From an uncultured Pseudomonadota bacterium (GTDB lineage Bacteria > Pseudomonadota > Gammaproteobacteria > Steroidobacterales > Steroidobacteraceae): a stretch of 48,765 nt of DNA. Position 1 is the stretch's first letter; every line of letters starts with the position of its first letter. The stretch spans positions 1-48,765 of the forward strand of contig CAIVTJ010000378.1 in NCBI GenBank assembly GCA_903908825.1, written 5' to 3'. Below the pieces are notes generated by a model that ran no database searches, was not told where the DNA came from, and was given only the letters and a program-made list of their open reading frames with translations. A program made the position numbers and the translations under genes. Shown piece after piece: positions 1-7,248 of the stretch.

Positions 1-109
1 GGCCGCGGGTGCCGACACCTTCGTGGCAGGGTCGGCTATTTTCGGAGCGGGTGACTATGCGCAGCAGATTGCTCTGATGCGCAGTCGCATTGCTGCAGCG
101 ACGCTTTAG
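1..109 (+). CDS. rpe: ribulose-phosphate 3-epimerase, C-terminal end (5' partial)
   Basis: Reading from base 2, the first 108 bases encode the last 35 residues of a TIM-barrel protein and stop at TAG 107-109. The piece begins AAGADTFVAGSAIFGAGDY, which matches the phosphate-binding end of ribulose-5-phosphate 3-epimerase (GADxxVAGSAIF is typical of Rpe). The enzyme interconverts ribulose 5-phosphate and xylulose 5-phosphate in the pentose phosphate pathway. The rest of the gene lies outside the window. Its stop overlaps the stop of the convergent CRP gene by 4 bases. A second enzyme of the same pathway, rpiA, lies about 4.6 kb away. The identification rests on a short tail only. Confidence 0.75.
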   Translation, partial: AAGADTFVAGSAIFGAGDYAQQIALMRSRIAAATL

Positions 110-891
110 TCTTCGTCGTCCTCATCGTCTTCGTCGTCAACGACGCGCCGCTGTGGCGGGCGCACGCCAGGCTTGTTCGGCACTTGCACCGCAACAGTGA
201 CCGGGCGGGTCTTCATCTTGGGGCGGGCATTAAAGACCACGATGGTCTTGCCGGTGGCGCGCAACAGCCCTTGTTCTTCGAGCACCTTGAGTACACGTCC
301 GGCCATCTCACGTGAGCAGCCGACCAGGCGCGAGAGCTCCTGGCGGGATACTTTGATCTGCATGCCCTCGGGATGGGTCATGGCATCGGGCTCGCCACAC
401 AGATCCATGATGGCGTGTGCCACGCGGCCGGTGACATCGACGAACGCCAGGTCACCCAGTTTGCGATTGGTGCGATCGAGGCGCGTGGCCAACTGTGTGG
501 CCAGCTCGAACACCAAGCCGGGGCTTTCGGTGGCGATCTGGCGGAAGCGCGGATAGGTCATTTCGGCCAGTTCGCAGGCATTGCGGGTACGGACCCAGGC
601 GCTGCGTGTGGGCGACTCGTGGAACAAACCCATCTCACCGAAGAACTGGCCCTTGTTGAGGTAGGCCAGCACCATCTCATTGCCCTCGGCGTCCTCGATC
701 ATGACTTCGACTGAGCCATTGATGATGTAGTAGAGAACGTCGGGCAGGTCGCCGGCATGGATGACCACAGTCTTGGACGAAACACTGCGGATGCGGCAAT
801 AGCTTAAAAAGCGATTGATCGCCGGTATGTCACTGAGAGGCTTAGCCGGATCGGTCATTGGTGATGTTCCCATTGGCAACGTGCGTGCCAT
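106..891 (-). CDS. crp: CRP/FNR-family cAMP receptor-like transcription regulator with acidic C-terminal tail
   Basis: Global transcription regulator of the CRP family, 261 residues from ATG 891. The cyclic-nucleotide domain (about residues 25-135) contains GEMG at 85-88 and R96-S97, matching the cAMP phosphate-binding residues of E. coli CRP. In the dimer helix T141 is kept, but the next residue is Asn where E. coli has Ser. The helix-turn-helix (about 182-203, with GCSREMAGRVLKVLE) is close to that of E. coli, so a TGTGA-type target is likely. Unlike E. coli CRP (210 residues), it continues past about residue 223 with a basic and proline-rich stretch and ends in ten acidic residues, DDEDDEDDED. 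In-frame ATGs at codons 7 and 11 (11 = position 861) are alternative starts; none has a strong ribosome site. Whether it responds to cAMP or, like Xanthomonas Clp, to cyclic di-GMP cannot be told from sequence. Confidence 0.9.
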   Translation of the reverse strand: MARTLPMGTSPMTDPAKPLSDIPAINRFLSYCRIRSVSSKTVVIHAGDLPDVLYYIINGSVEVMIEDAEGNEMVLAYLNKGQFFGEMGLFHESPTRSAWVRTRNACELAEMTYPRFRQIATESPGLVFELATQLATRLDRTNRKLGDLAFVDVTGRVAHAIMDLCGEPDAMTHPEGMQIKVSRQELSRLVGCSREMAGRVLKVLEEQGLLRATGKTIVVFNARPKMKTRPVTVAVQVPNKPGVRPPQRRVVDDEDDEDDED

Positions 892-948
892 TCACCTACT
901 TGTATTACATATGTTGATATAACCGCAACCGCACCGTTTCACGATTGA

Positions 949-1596
949 TTAAAAGTGAGACGCAGTCGTCGTCATCAGGCGTGAAGTGGCGCGCATCAGG
1001 CTGCGTACCGGTGCGGGCAGCTCTAGGCCACCGGCATCACGGGCCTGTTGGCCATGCACGATTTCATCGCTGCGCATCTGCGTCAGGATGGCGCGGCTGC
1101 GTTCGTCAGCAGCCGGCAGTCGCTGTAGATGATCGTCGAGATGCCGTTCCACCTGGCGCTCGGTTTCTGCGATGAAACCCAGGCTGGTGCGATCGCCGAG
1201 GACGCCAGCCACCACACCTAAGGCCAGTGAACCGGCATACCACAGCGGATCCAGATGACTGGGCCGGTCGCCCAGTTCGCTTAAACGGGTGCGGCACCAT
1301 GCCAGGTGATCGGCCTCTTCCTGGCCGGCTGCCAACAGGTGCGCGCGCAACTGCGGGTCGCGTGCTGCCAGCGCCTGTCCGTGATAGAGCCCTTGAGCGG
1401 CCATTTCGCCGGCGTGATTGACGCGCATCAGTTGCGCGGCCGCGCGGCGTTGGCCGTCGTCCAGAGGGCCTGCAGCAGGTCCGGGAGCCGGCCTGGTGGC
1501 GCTGGCGGGTGCGAAAAGGGCCCGCAAGGCCCTGTCGGCGGCCTCCAGCAGGCGATCCGGCAGCGTAGCTGCGGCGGGGGCAGGCGAGGTTGGCAT
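949..1596 (-). CDS. coq7: demethoxyubiquinone (3-demethoxyubiquinol) 3-hydroxylase Coq7
   Basis: Di-iron monooxygenase that hydroxylates the ring in the penultimate stage of ubiquinone biosynthesis, at the inner membrane. From ATG 1596 the protein has 215 residues. The carboxylate-bridged iron ligands are in place: E64 ([12 protein letters not shown]), E94 and H97 (EEADH), E146 (ETER), and E178 and H181 (DEIVH). The reading frame is open for another 49 codons upstream, but that stretch has no family similarity and would run into the rplM promoter region. A perfect TATAAT lies 6 bases before this ATG, so the message may be leaderless. Together with UbiH and the UbiI-like protein in this window it supplies three ring-hydroxylation steps of aerobic ubiquinone synthesis. 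It is divergent from rplM. Confidence 0.92.
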   Translation of the reverse strand: MPTSPAPAAATLPDRLLEAADRALRALFAPASATRPAPGPAAGPLDDGQRRAAAQLMRVNHAGEMAAQGLYHGQALAARDPQLRAHLLAAGQEEADHLAWCRTRLSELGDRPSHLDPLWYAGSLALGVVAGVLGDRTSLGFIAETERQVERHLDDHLQRLPAADERSRAILTQMRSDEIVHGQQARDAGGLELPAPVRSLMRATSRLMTTTASHF

Positions 1597-1602
1597 AGGG
1601 TC

Positions 1603-1608
1603 ATTATA
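1603..1608 (-). promoter_or_regulatory. -10 box for coq7 (possible leaderless start)
   Basis: On the minus strand a perfect TATAAT is followed by GACCCT and then the coq7 ATG. Transcription beginning 6-7 bases after the -10 box would start at or next to the initiation codon. No recognisable -35 box was found 16-18 bases upstream, so the call rests on the -10 match and its position. Confidence 0.4.
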
Positions 1609-1757
1609 TAGTGCCGGTCCGCGCGGCGGCGGCTGTCGGGGCCCTTGCGGACCTTGGCAGCAACTATTTTCATTAAATGCTGCAACGCCTTTGCAAAGAG
1701 GCGCGCGCTTGGTTAACCTACGCCCCCCATTTTTCCGGCTCAAAGCGGATACATACG

Positions 1758-2186
1758 ATGAGCACAGTTTTTGCCAAGCCCGGTGAAGTCCGGGCCGACT
1801 GGTACGTTATTGACGCCGCAGGTAAAACCCTGGGACGCCTGGCCACCGAGCTGGCGCACCGCCTGCGCGGCAAGCACAAGACCGACTACAGCCCGCACGT
1901 CAGCATGGGGGATAACCTCATTGTGCTGAACGCAGGTCAGGTCAAGGTCACGGGCAACAAGCTCCAGGACAAGTTCTACCACCAGCACACCGGCTATGTC
2001 GGCAACCTCAAGTCCATCGCGCTGGGCAAGTTGCTGCAAGAGCACCCGGAGCGGGCCCTGCAGTTTGCCGTCAAGGGCATGCTGCCGAAGAACACCCTGG
2101 GACGCATGATGTTCCGCAAGCTGCATGTTTTTGCGGGCGCCACGCATCCGCATCAGGCGCAGCAACCCAAGCCGCTCGATCTGTAA
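1758..2186 (+). CDS. rplM: 50S ribosomal protein L13
   Basis: Large-subunit ribosomal protein L13, an early assembly protein that binds 23S rRNA. From ATG 1758 it is 142 residues, the same length as the E. coli protein. It shows the family hallmarks near the N-terminus ([19 protein letters not shown]) and [19 protein letters not shown] near the C-terminus. The frame extends 27 codons upstream to another ATG, but those residues are not part of L13. rpsI follows after 17 bases, the near-universal rplM-rpsI operon. The spacer to the divergent coq7 must hold the promoter, but no convincing -35/-10 pair stands out on the plus strand. Confidence 0.97.
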   Translation: MSTVFAKPGEVRADWYVIDAAGKTLGRLATELAHRLRGKHKTDYSPHVSMGDNLIVLNAGQVKVTGNKLQDKFYHQHTGYVGNLKSIALGKLLQEHPERALQFAVKGMLPKNTLGRMMFRKLHVFAGATHPHQAQQPKPLDL

Positions 2187-2203
2187 GTCCAGGAATCAAC
2201 TGC

Positions 2204-2596
2204 ATGGCACTTAACACCAATTACGGCACGGGTCGTCGCAAGACCTCCACCGCCCGCGTCTACATCAAGGCCGGCACCGGTCTGATCACCGTCAACGAGC
2301 GCTCACTCGATGAGTTCTTCGCCCGTGAGACCGGCCGCATGATCGTGCGTCAGCCGCTCGAGCTTGTGCAGCTCGAAGGCCGCTTCGACATCAACGTCAC
2401 GGTGGCCGGCGGCGGCATCACCGGTCAAGCCGGTGCTATTCGCCACGGCATCACCCGCGCACTCATCGAATACGATGAGTCGCTGCGTTCGCCGCTGCGT
2501 AAGGCTGGTTTCGTCACCCGCGATGCGCGTGAGGTCGAGCGTAAGAAAGTCGGTCGTCGCAAGGCTCGCCGCGGACCGCAGTACTCCAAGCGTTAA
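2204..2596 (+). CDS. rpsI: 30S ribosomal protein S9
   Basis: Small-subunit ribosomal protein S9, 130 residues, whose C-terminal tail reaches the P-site tRNA. It starts [14 protein letters not shown] and ends GPQYSKR; the terminal Lys-Arg is the conserved tRNA-contacting end. An AGGA lies 9 bases before the ATG. It is the second gene of the rplM-rpsI operon. In some gammaproteobacteria this operon is followed directly by petABC; here petABC is about 32 kb away. Confidence 0.97.
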   Translation: MALNTNYGTGRRKTSTARVYIKAGTGLITVNERSLDEFFARETGRMIVRQPLELVQLEGRFDINVTVAGGGITGQAGAIRHGITRALIEYDESLRSPLRKAGFVTRDAREVERKKVGRRKARRGPQYSKR

Positions 2597-2604
2597 TCAT
2601 GCTG

Positions 2605-2628
2605 ACCCGGTCGCAAGTGCGATCGGGT
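2605..2628 (+). other. stem-loop between rpsI and tRNA-Gln
   Basis: A 10-base-pair stem with an AAGT loop (ACCCGGTCGC / GCGATCGGGT, one G-U pair) starts 8 bases after the rpsI stop. It has no T-run after it, so it is not a classical terminator. It may protect the rpsI message or mark a processing point ahead of the tRNA. Confidence 0.4.
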
Positions 2629-2641
2629 TGCTTGCCGCTTC

Positions 2642-2715
2642 TGGGGGATCGTCTAGTGGTAGGACTACGGACTCTGACTCCGTCAACCTAGGTTCGAATC
2701 CTAGTCCCCCAACCA
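2642..2715 (+). tRNA. tRNA-Gln (anticodon CTG)
   Basis: A complete tRNA cloverleaf. The 7-base-pair acceptor stem is TGGGGGA with TCCCCCA. The anticodon arm is ACGGA-CTCTGAC-TCCGT, placing anticodon CTG (reads CAG, glutamine) in the 7-base loop. The T arm is CTAGG-TTCGAAT-CCTAG. Discriminator A and an encoded CCA end follow. The acceptor stem beginning with T-G is typical of bacterial tRNA-Gln. A terminator follows 3 bases later. Confidence 0.95.
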
Positions 2716-2718
2716 GAT

Positions 2719-2748
2719 CAGGGCGCCGCGTAACCGGCGCCCTTTTTT
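2719..2748 (+). terminator. Rho-independent terminator after tRNA-Gln
   Basis: The inverted repeat GGGCGCCG (2721-2728) and CGGCGCCC (2735-2742) has a 6-base loop and is followed by six T residues (2743-2748). It ends the rpsI/tRNA-Gln unit. leuA converges from the other side, but the hairpin is not followed by a T-run in that direction. Confidence 0.92.
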
Positions 2749-2760
2749 ATGGCTGCCTCT

Positions 2761-4431
2761 TTAGGGCTGCATCGCCTCTTGCGCCTGCCAGCGTTGCACG
2801 GCGCTGAGCACCGCCAGAATTGAGGCGGTCAGAATGTTGGCATGCACGCCGACACCAAACAGCGTGCTGCGTGAGGGTGTGGTGATCTCGATGAAGGCCG
2901 CCGCTCGGGCTTCGCTGCCCAAGCCCATCGATTTTTCTTCGTAAGACAAGACATCCAGCGGCAGACCTAAGGCGTGGACCAGCGCGTCGATGGGGCCATT
3001 GCCGCTGCCGCGCAGCCACTGCGTGCCGGCGCCGCGGGTGATTTCAATATCCACCGCCTCCTGTCCACTTCCGTCCCCGCTGCTGTTCAGCCGGTGACTG
3101 CGATAGCCGTAATCGCCATCACGCTTGAGGTATTCGCGCTCGAACAGGGCCCAGATATCGGCGGCGCTGACTTCTTTGCCTGTGGCATCGGTGACCGCTT
3201 GAACCGCGGTGCTGAACTCGATCTGCAGGCGGCGCGGCAACACCAAGCCATAGTCGCGTTCGAGCAGATAGGCGACGCCGCCCTTGCCCGATTGGCTGTT
3301 CACGCGGATGACCGACTCGTAAGTGCGGCCGAGGTCGCGCGGATCGATGGGCAGGTAGGGTATTTCCCACAGGTCATCGGGCCCGCGCGCGGCAAACCCT
3401 TTTTTGATGGCGTCCTGATGCGAGCCGGAAAATGCCGTGAACACCAGATCACCGACATAGGGGTGGCGCGGATGGATGGGCAGCTGGTTGCAGTGCTCGA
3501 CCGTGCGCGCGGCTTCGTTGATGTTGGAAAAGTCCAGTTGCGGGTCGACGCCCTGGGTGTAGAGATTGAGCGCCAGCGTGACCAGATCGACGTTGCCGGT
3601 GCGCTCGCCGTTGCCGAACAGCGTGCCTTCAATGCGATCGGCGCCGGCCATCAGGCCCAGTTCTGCTGCAGCCACAGCACAACCGCGATCGTTGTGCGGG
3701 TGCAGGCTGATGACGGTGGCATCACGTCGTTGCAGGCGGGCGCAAAACCCTTCGACCTGGTCAGCATAGACATTGGGTGTGGCCACTTCGACCGTTGCAG
3801 GCAGGTTGAGGATGGCCTTGTGTTCAGGTGTGGGCTCCCAGACATCAAGCACGGCATCGCAAATTTGCACAGCGAAGTCTTGCTCGGTCGCCGAAAAAGC
3901 CTCCGGCGAATATTGGAACTGCCATTGCGTGTCCGGCTGCTGCGCCGCCAGTTGCCGGATCAGGCGCGCAGCATCTACCGCCAGCCGGATAGTGGCTGCT
4001 TCGTCCTGACGGAACACCACGCGCCGGAACAGCGGCGCGGTCGCGTTATAAAAATGCACCACTGCGCGTCGTGATCCGCGCAAAGCCTCGAAGGTGCGTT
4101 CGATCAACTCCGGCCGGGCCGGGGTCAGCACTTGGATGGTGACGTCATCGGGTATCAGCCGGCGGTCGATCAGCTCGCGCACGAAATCAAAATCGGTCTG
4201 TGAGGCAGAAGGGAAGCCGACTTCGATCTCTTTGAGGCCGATGGCGACCAGCAGTTCGAACATTCGCAGCTTGCGCGCGCTGTCCATGGGTTCGATGAGC
4301 GCTTGATTGCCATCGCGCAAATCGACGCTGCACCACATAGGCGCTGCGGTGATGCGTGCATCCGGCCAGCGCCGTTGGTTAACGGGTGGCAGCGTGAAGG
4401 CGTGGTATTTGGAAGCGGGGTTCTTGAGCAT
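2761..4431 (-). CDS. leuA: 2-isopropylmalate synthase (long form)
   Basis: First committed enzyme of leucine synthesis: condenses acetyl-CoA with 2-oxoisovalerate. It has 556 residues, the longer LeuA type rather than the 523-residue E. coli form. The HMGL-like catalytic barrel covers about residues 30-310, with the metal and substrate motifs DLRDGNQ (37-43), HPHNDRG (about 245) and GNGERTGN (about 275). A flexible linker and the C-terminal leucine-binding regulatory domain (about 430-556) follow, so feedback inhibition by leucine is expected. The gene stands alone; leuB, leuC and leuD are not in the window. A 238-base leader with stem-loops separates it from rpiA, which is read in the same direction. 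Confidence 0.96.
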   Translation of the reverse strand: MLKNPASKYHAFTLPPVNQRRWPDARITAAPMWCSVDLRDGNQALIEPMDSARKLRMFELLVAIGLKEIEVGFPSASQTDFDFVRELIDRRLIPDDVTIQVLTPARPELIERTFEALRGSRRAVVHFYNATAPLFRRVVFRQDEAATIRLAVDAARLIRQLAAQQPDTQWQFQYSPEAFSATEQDFAVQICDAVLDVWEPTPEHKAILNLPATVEVATPNVYADQVEGFCARLQRRDATVISLHPHNDRGCAVAAAELGLMAGADRIEGTLFGNGERTGNVDLVTLALNLYTQGVDPQLDFSNINEAARTVEHCNQLPIHPRHPYVGDLVFTAFSGSHQDAIKKGFAARGPDDLWEIPYLPIDPRDLGRTYESVIRVNSQSGKGGVAYLLERDYGLVLPRRLQIEFSTAVQAVTDATGKEVSAADIWALFEREYLKRDGDYGYRSHRLNSSGDGSGQEAVDIEITRGAGTQWLRGSGNGPIDALVHALGLPLDVLSYEEKSMGLGSEARAAAFIEITTPSRSTLFGVGVHANILTASILAVLSAVQRWQAQEAMQP

Positions 4432-4669
4432 TGGCGTAGGGCCTATCTGGGTATTGCACTGCGCGGCACGGACCGCGCGAAGTTTTAAACAGGGGGATGT
4501 GTCGTCGGGTTGCGCCTGGCCGGCGCGGGGCGTGCTTACTGCGTCTGGCGACGCAGGTGCAGGCGCGCACCCAGCAGGTCGCCGCCGCGGACGGGTCGGT
4601 CGATCATGTGCTGGAGGTGACGCATGATCCGAACATAGCAGGGGCGTGAGCCGCCCGGCAAGCGACGGT
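4432..4669 (-). other. leuA leader / intergenic region with two hairpins
   Basis: This gap upstream of leuA holds two clean inverted repeats: CTGCGTC with GACGCAG at 4539-4555 (7 pairs, 4-base loop), and a 6-pair GCGCGG/CCGCGC stem at 4461-4478. Neither is followed on the minus strand by a T-run. A 29-codon minus-strand reading frame (4536-4625) overlaps the first hairpin. It has only five scattered leucines and no proper ribosome site, so it is not called a leader peptide. No clear promoter was recognised. Confidence 0.3.
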
Positions 4670-5350
4670 TTAGCGTGCCGCGGTCAGCCGCTGTACACCC
4701 GAGTCACTGCCGACCAGCAAAAGGTCGGCTGGTCGCGTCGCGAACAGACCCACAGTGACGACGCCGGTGATCTGGTTGATGTGAGTCTCGAGCGCGACCG
4801 CGTCGGTGATGTGTAGTCCGTGCAGATCGAGGATGTGATTACCGTTGTCGGTGACACAGCCTTGGCGATACCGCGCTTCACAGCCCAGGGTAGCCAAGGC
4901 GCGCGCCACTTGGCGGCGTGCCATCGGAATGACTTCGACCGGCAGCGGAAAGGCGCCGAGTGTGTCGACCAGTTTGCTTTCGTCGACGATGCAGACAAAG
5001 CGCTCGGCAGCAGCGGCGATGATTTTCTCGCGGGTCAGCGCAGCACCGCCGCCCTTGATCAGTTGCAGATGCCGGTTGCTCTCGTCGGCGCCGTCTATAT
5101 AGAGCGACAGGCCATCAATGTCATTGAGGTCGAGTATGGCGATGCCCAGTGCCTGCAGCTTGCGCGTGGATACTTCCGAGCTCGACACCGCACCGGCCAG
5201 ACGCTGAGCCCAAGGACCCAGCGCATCGATGAAGGCATTGACGGTGGAGCCGGTGCCCACGCCCAGCACCATGCCTTCACTGAGTTCGGCTATAGCTGCC
5301 ATAGCCACGCGTTGCTTACGTTGTTGCTGCAGGTCGGATGCGGTAGTCAT
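4670..5350 (-). CDS. rpiA: ribose-5-phosphate isomerase A
   Basis: Interconverts ribose 5-phosphate and ribulose 5-phosphate in the pentose phosphate pathway. It has 226 residues, near the usual 219-225. The phosphate-binding GTGST (32-36), the catalytic DGADE (86-90) and [11 protein letters not shown] (99-109) are intact. The ATG at 5350 gives a normal N-terminus. It lies about 4.6 kb from rpe. It is separated from the small Lys/Ala gene upstream by a terminator, so it probably has its own promoter in the short gap 5351-5375 or within the terminator region. Confidence 0.97.
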   Translation of the reverse strand: MTTASDLQQQRKQRVAMAAIAELSEGMVLGVGTGSTVNAFIDALGPWAQRLAGAVSSSEVSTRKLQALGIAILDLNDIDGLSLYIDGADESNRHLQLIKGGGAALTREKIIAAAAERFVCIVDESKLVDTLGAFPLPVEVIPMARRQVARALATLGCEARYRQGCVTDNGNHILDLHGLHITDAVALETHINQITGVVTVGLFATRPADLLLVGSDSGVQRLTAAR

Positions 5351-5375
5351 ACAAAAACACCTGAAATAAAGCTTT

Positions 5376-5407
5376 AAAAATGACTGTGCCCGCTTTCGCG
5401 GGCACAG
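5376..5407 (-). terminator. Rho-independent terminator of the Lys/Ala micro-peptide unit
   Basis: Read on the minus strand, CTGTGCCCGC pairs with GCGGGCACAG (10 base pairs, GAAA tetraloop, 5384-5407) and TCATTTTT follows, with the T-run at 5376-5380. It lies about 60 bases after the stop of the micro-peptide gene and just before the rpiA start, so it insulates the two genes. Confidence 0.88.
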
Positions 5408-5467
5408 CAGAGTAGCTTTGAAGGTGAGGCGAGTAGACTTGAGGTCCGGCTCGCCGACACCCCGAAG

Positions 5468-5518
5468 TTACTTCTTCTTAGCGGCCTTTTTCTTGGCCTT
5501 CTTCTTGGCTTTCGCCAT
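5468..5518 (-). CDS. 16-residue Lys/Ala-only micro-peptide (histone H1-tail-like)
   Basis: ATG 5518 to TAA 5468 encodes MAKAKKKAKKKAAKKK: ten lysines, five alanines and the initiator methionine. The reading frame is short, but its signals are strong. A GGAGAAGG ribosome site lies 4 bases before the ATG, a -35/-10 pair lies upstream (5552-5579), and a perfect terminator lies downstream (5376-5407). The predicted message of about 170 bases therefore carries this ORF alone. The composition recalls the Lys/Ala tails of bacterial histone H1-like proteins such as AlgP or Hc1, so nucleic-acid binding is a guess. A second hairpin (GGCGAG 5428-5433 with CTCGCC 5450-5455) lies in the 3' untranslated region, so the transcript could also act as a small RNA. 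No function is assigned. Confidence 0.65.
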   Translation of the reverse strand: MAKAKKKAKKKAAKKK

Positions 5519-5551
5519 GAGCCTTCTCCATTACAGGTTAGTCCGGGATTG

Positions 5552-5579
5552 AGTATATACACGCGATATCAAATTACAA
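5552..5579 (-). promoter_or_regulatory. sigma-70-type promoter of the Lys/Ala micro-peptide gene
   Basis: On the minus strand TTGTAA (plus 5574-5579; 4 of 6 matches to TTGACA) is followed after 16 bases by TATACT (plus 5552-5557; 5 of 6 to TATAAT). The surroundings are AT-rich, unlike most of the window. Transcription would start near 5545, giving a leader of about 27 bases with the GGAGAAGG site inside it. Confidence 0.6.
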
Positions 5580-5618
5580 GCAAGAGGCATTGTGTTTTTT
5601 CTTCGCGCGTGAAGCGAC

Positions 5619-6083
5619 TCACTCAAGGGTGAGTATGAAGTCCCAATGCTGCTTATCGACGGGCGTGACCGAGAGTCTGCTGCCACGACGCAACAACAAC
5701 AGACCATCGAGATGGTCTGTTGAATGTTCGCGTAGCTTTGCAAGGCTGATGAGTGTGCGCGTGCGGCGTACCAGCTTTACGTCCACGCAGTACCAAAGTG
5801 GCTTAATTACAGTGCTTTTGGCGTCATAGTACTCACTCTTCTTGTCTGCTGCGGTCGGGTCTGGGTAACCGTCGCGCACCACCTCGACGATGCCGGCGAT
5901 GCCCGGTTCGGCACAGGACGAGTGATAGAAGAAGGCCAGATCACCTTTGCGCATGGTGTCGCGCATCATGTTGCGCGCCTGGAAGTTGCGCACACCTTCC
6001 CATGCCGTGGTCTTACGAGATGCGGACTCTAGTGAGTCAATCGAGAAGACAGAAGGCTCGGACTTGAGTAGCCAGTGGTTCAT
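5619..6083 (-). CDS. EVE (PUA-like) domain protein
   Basis: A single-domain protein of 154 residues. The start MNHWLLKSEPSVFSID and the motif WEGVRNFQARNMMRD, followed by GDLAFFYHSS, identify the EVE/thymocyte nuclear protein 1 family. This PUA-like fold binds modified bases in RNA or DNA. The length matches the usual stand-alone bacterial form. Its ATG overlaps the fau stop by 4 bases, so the two are translationally coupled. This fau-EVE pairing downstream of 6S RNA gives no direct functional clue. A 6-pair inverted repeat (5617-5634) spans its stop codon. The exact ligand is unknown. Confidence 0.88.
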   Translation of the reverse strand: MNHWLLKSEPSVFSIDSLESASRKTTAWEGVRNFQARNMMRDTMRKGDLAFFYHSSCAEPGIAGIVEVVRDGYPDPTAADKKSEYYDAKSTVIKPLWYCVDVKLVRRTRTLISLAKLREHSTDHLDGLLLLRRGSRLSVTPVDKQHWDFILTLE

Positions 6084-6709
6084 GCAGGAGTTCCGGAAGA
6101 GGCCATGGGGCGAGGAAAGTGGCGGATGCCTGTGGGTGTGATGACAGCCGTAAGCGGCACATCATGCGCACGCGTCGGCAATTGCAGCACTTGCTGGCAG
6201 TCAAAGGCGACGCCGACCCGTGGTGGGCTGAACCAATGCTGGCGTCGCAACAGATAGCCCAGTGCCCGATCGTAATAGCCTCGGCCCATGCCGATGCGTT
6301 GACCCTGAAGGTCGAAACCCACCAGCGGCATGAAGATGAAATCAAGCTGCCGGGCCGGCAGTACGCGACCGGTCTGTGGTTCGCTGATGCCATAGCGACT
6401 ACGACGCAAGCGGCCGTTAAAGGCGACGAACTGCATGCGATAGCGGCGGTAGTCGGTGACTCGTGGCAGAAAGATATGACAGCCGCGTCGTAGCGCAGCG
6501 CGGACCAGCGGGCCGGTGTCTATCTCTTCGGGCATCGATAGAAACAGCCCGATGCGGCGGCCGGGCCGCAGCCAGTGTCGTTGCGCAGCGAGCCGGGCGA
6601 CGATGCGTGCATCACGGCGGCGTTGCGCAGCCGGCACGGCCTTGCGGGCGGCGCGCAGTTGCCTGCGCAGTGCCTTGAGCTCAGCAGGTGTGGTGGGTGG
6701 TGAGTGCAC
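6080..6709 (-). CDS. fau: 5-formyltetrahydrofolate cyclo-ligase
   Basis: Converts 5-formyltetrahydrofolate to 5,10-methenyltetrahydrofolate with ATP. The family signature GQRIGMGRGYYDRAL (about residues 135-150) and the N-terminal basic helix (LKALRRQLRAARKA) are present. The proposed start is GTG 6709, giving 209 residues; E. coli YgfA has 182. The frame is open to an ATG at 6901, but that extension lies inside the 6S RNA gene and has no family similarity. No strong ribosome site precedes the GTG, so the exact start is uncertain. Position directly after 6S RNA matches the zapA-ssrS-ygfA order of other gammaproteobacteria, where the two are cotranscribed. Confidence 0.9.
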   Translation of the reverse strand: MHSPPTTPAELKALRRQLRAARKAVPAAQRRRDARIVARLAAQRHWLRPGRRIGLFLSMPEEIDTGPLVRAALRRGCHIFLPRVTDYRRYRMQFVAFNGRLRRSRYGISEPQTGRVLPARQLDFIFMPLVGFDLQGQRIGMGRGYYDRALGYLLRRQHWFSPPRVGVAFDCQQVLQLPTRAHDVPLTAVITPTGIRHFPRPMASSGTPA

Positions 6710-6724
6710 GGTTACGAATGAAGA

Positions 6725-6915
6725 GGGCGCCACCCGCAAATGCCGGTGCGAATCGTTGCTCTCGAACCGGAGCAACAGGTGGAGCTGATACGGGCAGGTA
6801 AGGCTTTCCGCTCGAGGCGGACTTGCACAATGCAGCCGGAGTATCTGGCTCCTGGGTGTTTCAATTAGGGTCCGAGGTAACCCGATCCGCTTGTCGAACA
6901 CCGCAGGCGACGCCC
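6725..6915 (-). ncRNA. ssrS: 6S RNA
   Basis: 6S RNA mimics an open promoter and sequesters sigma-70 RNA polymerase in stationary phase. It was recognised by position (between zapA and fau, as in most gammaproteobacteria) and by sequence and structure on the minus strand. The ends pair over about 15 bases (GGGCGTCGCCTGCGG with the 3' TTTGCGGGTGGCGCCC, G-U pairs included). The 5' GTTCG-N-CAAGCGG element is present. The hairpin TCCGCCTCGAGCGGA (6807-6821) followed by AAGCCTTA closely resembles the Pseudomonas 6S segment. A TTGCTC/GAGCAA stem (6756-6775) stands where E. coli has its CCTTGAA/TTCAAGG stem. The length of about 190 bases is normal. The ends are set by the closing stem, not by mapping. 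Confidence 0.88.
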
Positions 6916-6927
6916 GGACTCATGTTA

Positions 6928-7248
6928 CTACAGTTCCAGCTGCTGGCTGTTTTGCAGCGCTGATTCAACGCGCCCGCGCAGGGCAGTGATGCGTCCTGTG
7001 ACGCCGTTGGCACTCTGTTGTTCGTTCGCCCGCAATTTCACCAGTTCGTTGGCCATGTTCAGGGCAGCGATGACAGCGATGCGGTCGATGCCCACCACTT
7101 TGCCGGTGTCGCGGATTTCGCGCATCTTGGCGTTGAGGTAGTCGGCAGACTGCTGCAAGTCTTTGCGCTCTTCCGGCGGACAGACGATGAAATATTCTTT
7201 GTCGAGGATACGCACGGCGACCCGGGCGAGGTCTGCGGGTGTGGTCAA
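6928..7248 (-). CDS. zapA: cell division protein ZapA
   Basis: Small FtsZ-binding protein that cross-links FtsZ filaments at midcell. It has 106 residues: an N-terminal globular part (RVAVRILDKEYFIVCPPEE) followed by a long helix (about 30-106) for dimer and tetramer formation. The ATG overlaps the stop of the upstream ZapB-like gene by 4 bases. It stands immediately before 6S RNA, the conserved arrangement. The three probably share the promoter at 7482-7511. Confidence 0.95.
   Translation of the reverse strand: MTTPADLARVAVRILDKEYFIVCPPEERKDLQQSADYLNAKMREIRDTGKVVGIDRIAVIAALNMANELVKLRANEQQSANGVTGRITALRGRVESALQNSQQLEL

Noticed and set aside
1677-1757. 27-codon upstream extension of rplM
   Set aside because: L13 has its full 142 residues from ATG 1758; the extension has no similarity and probably contains the promoter.
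2974-4074. Long plus-strand reading frame (366 codons) opposite leuA
   Set aside because: It lies wholly antisense to leuA, whose motifs are complete. The frame is kept open by the codon bias of a GC-rich gene and has no recognisable domain.
4536-4625. Possible leucine leader peptide upstream of leuA
   Set aside because: Only scattered leucines, no Leu-run, a poor ribosome site and no terminator hairpin.
5374-5562. Arg-rich 62-codon frame over the Lys/Ala gene
   Set aside because: Its ATG lies in the -10 box of the promoter, its frame runs through the terminator, and the ribosome site fits the other frame.
6710-6901. Upstream extension of fau to ATG 6901
   Set aside because: It lies inside the 6S RNA gene and has no family similarity.
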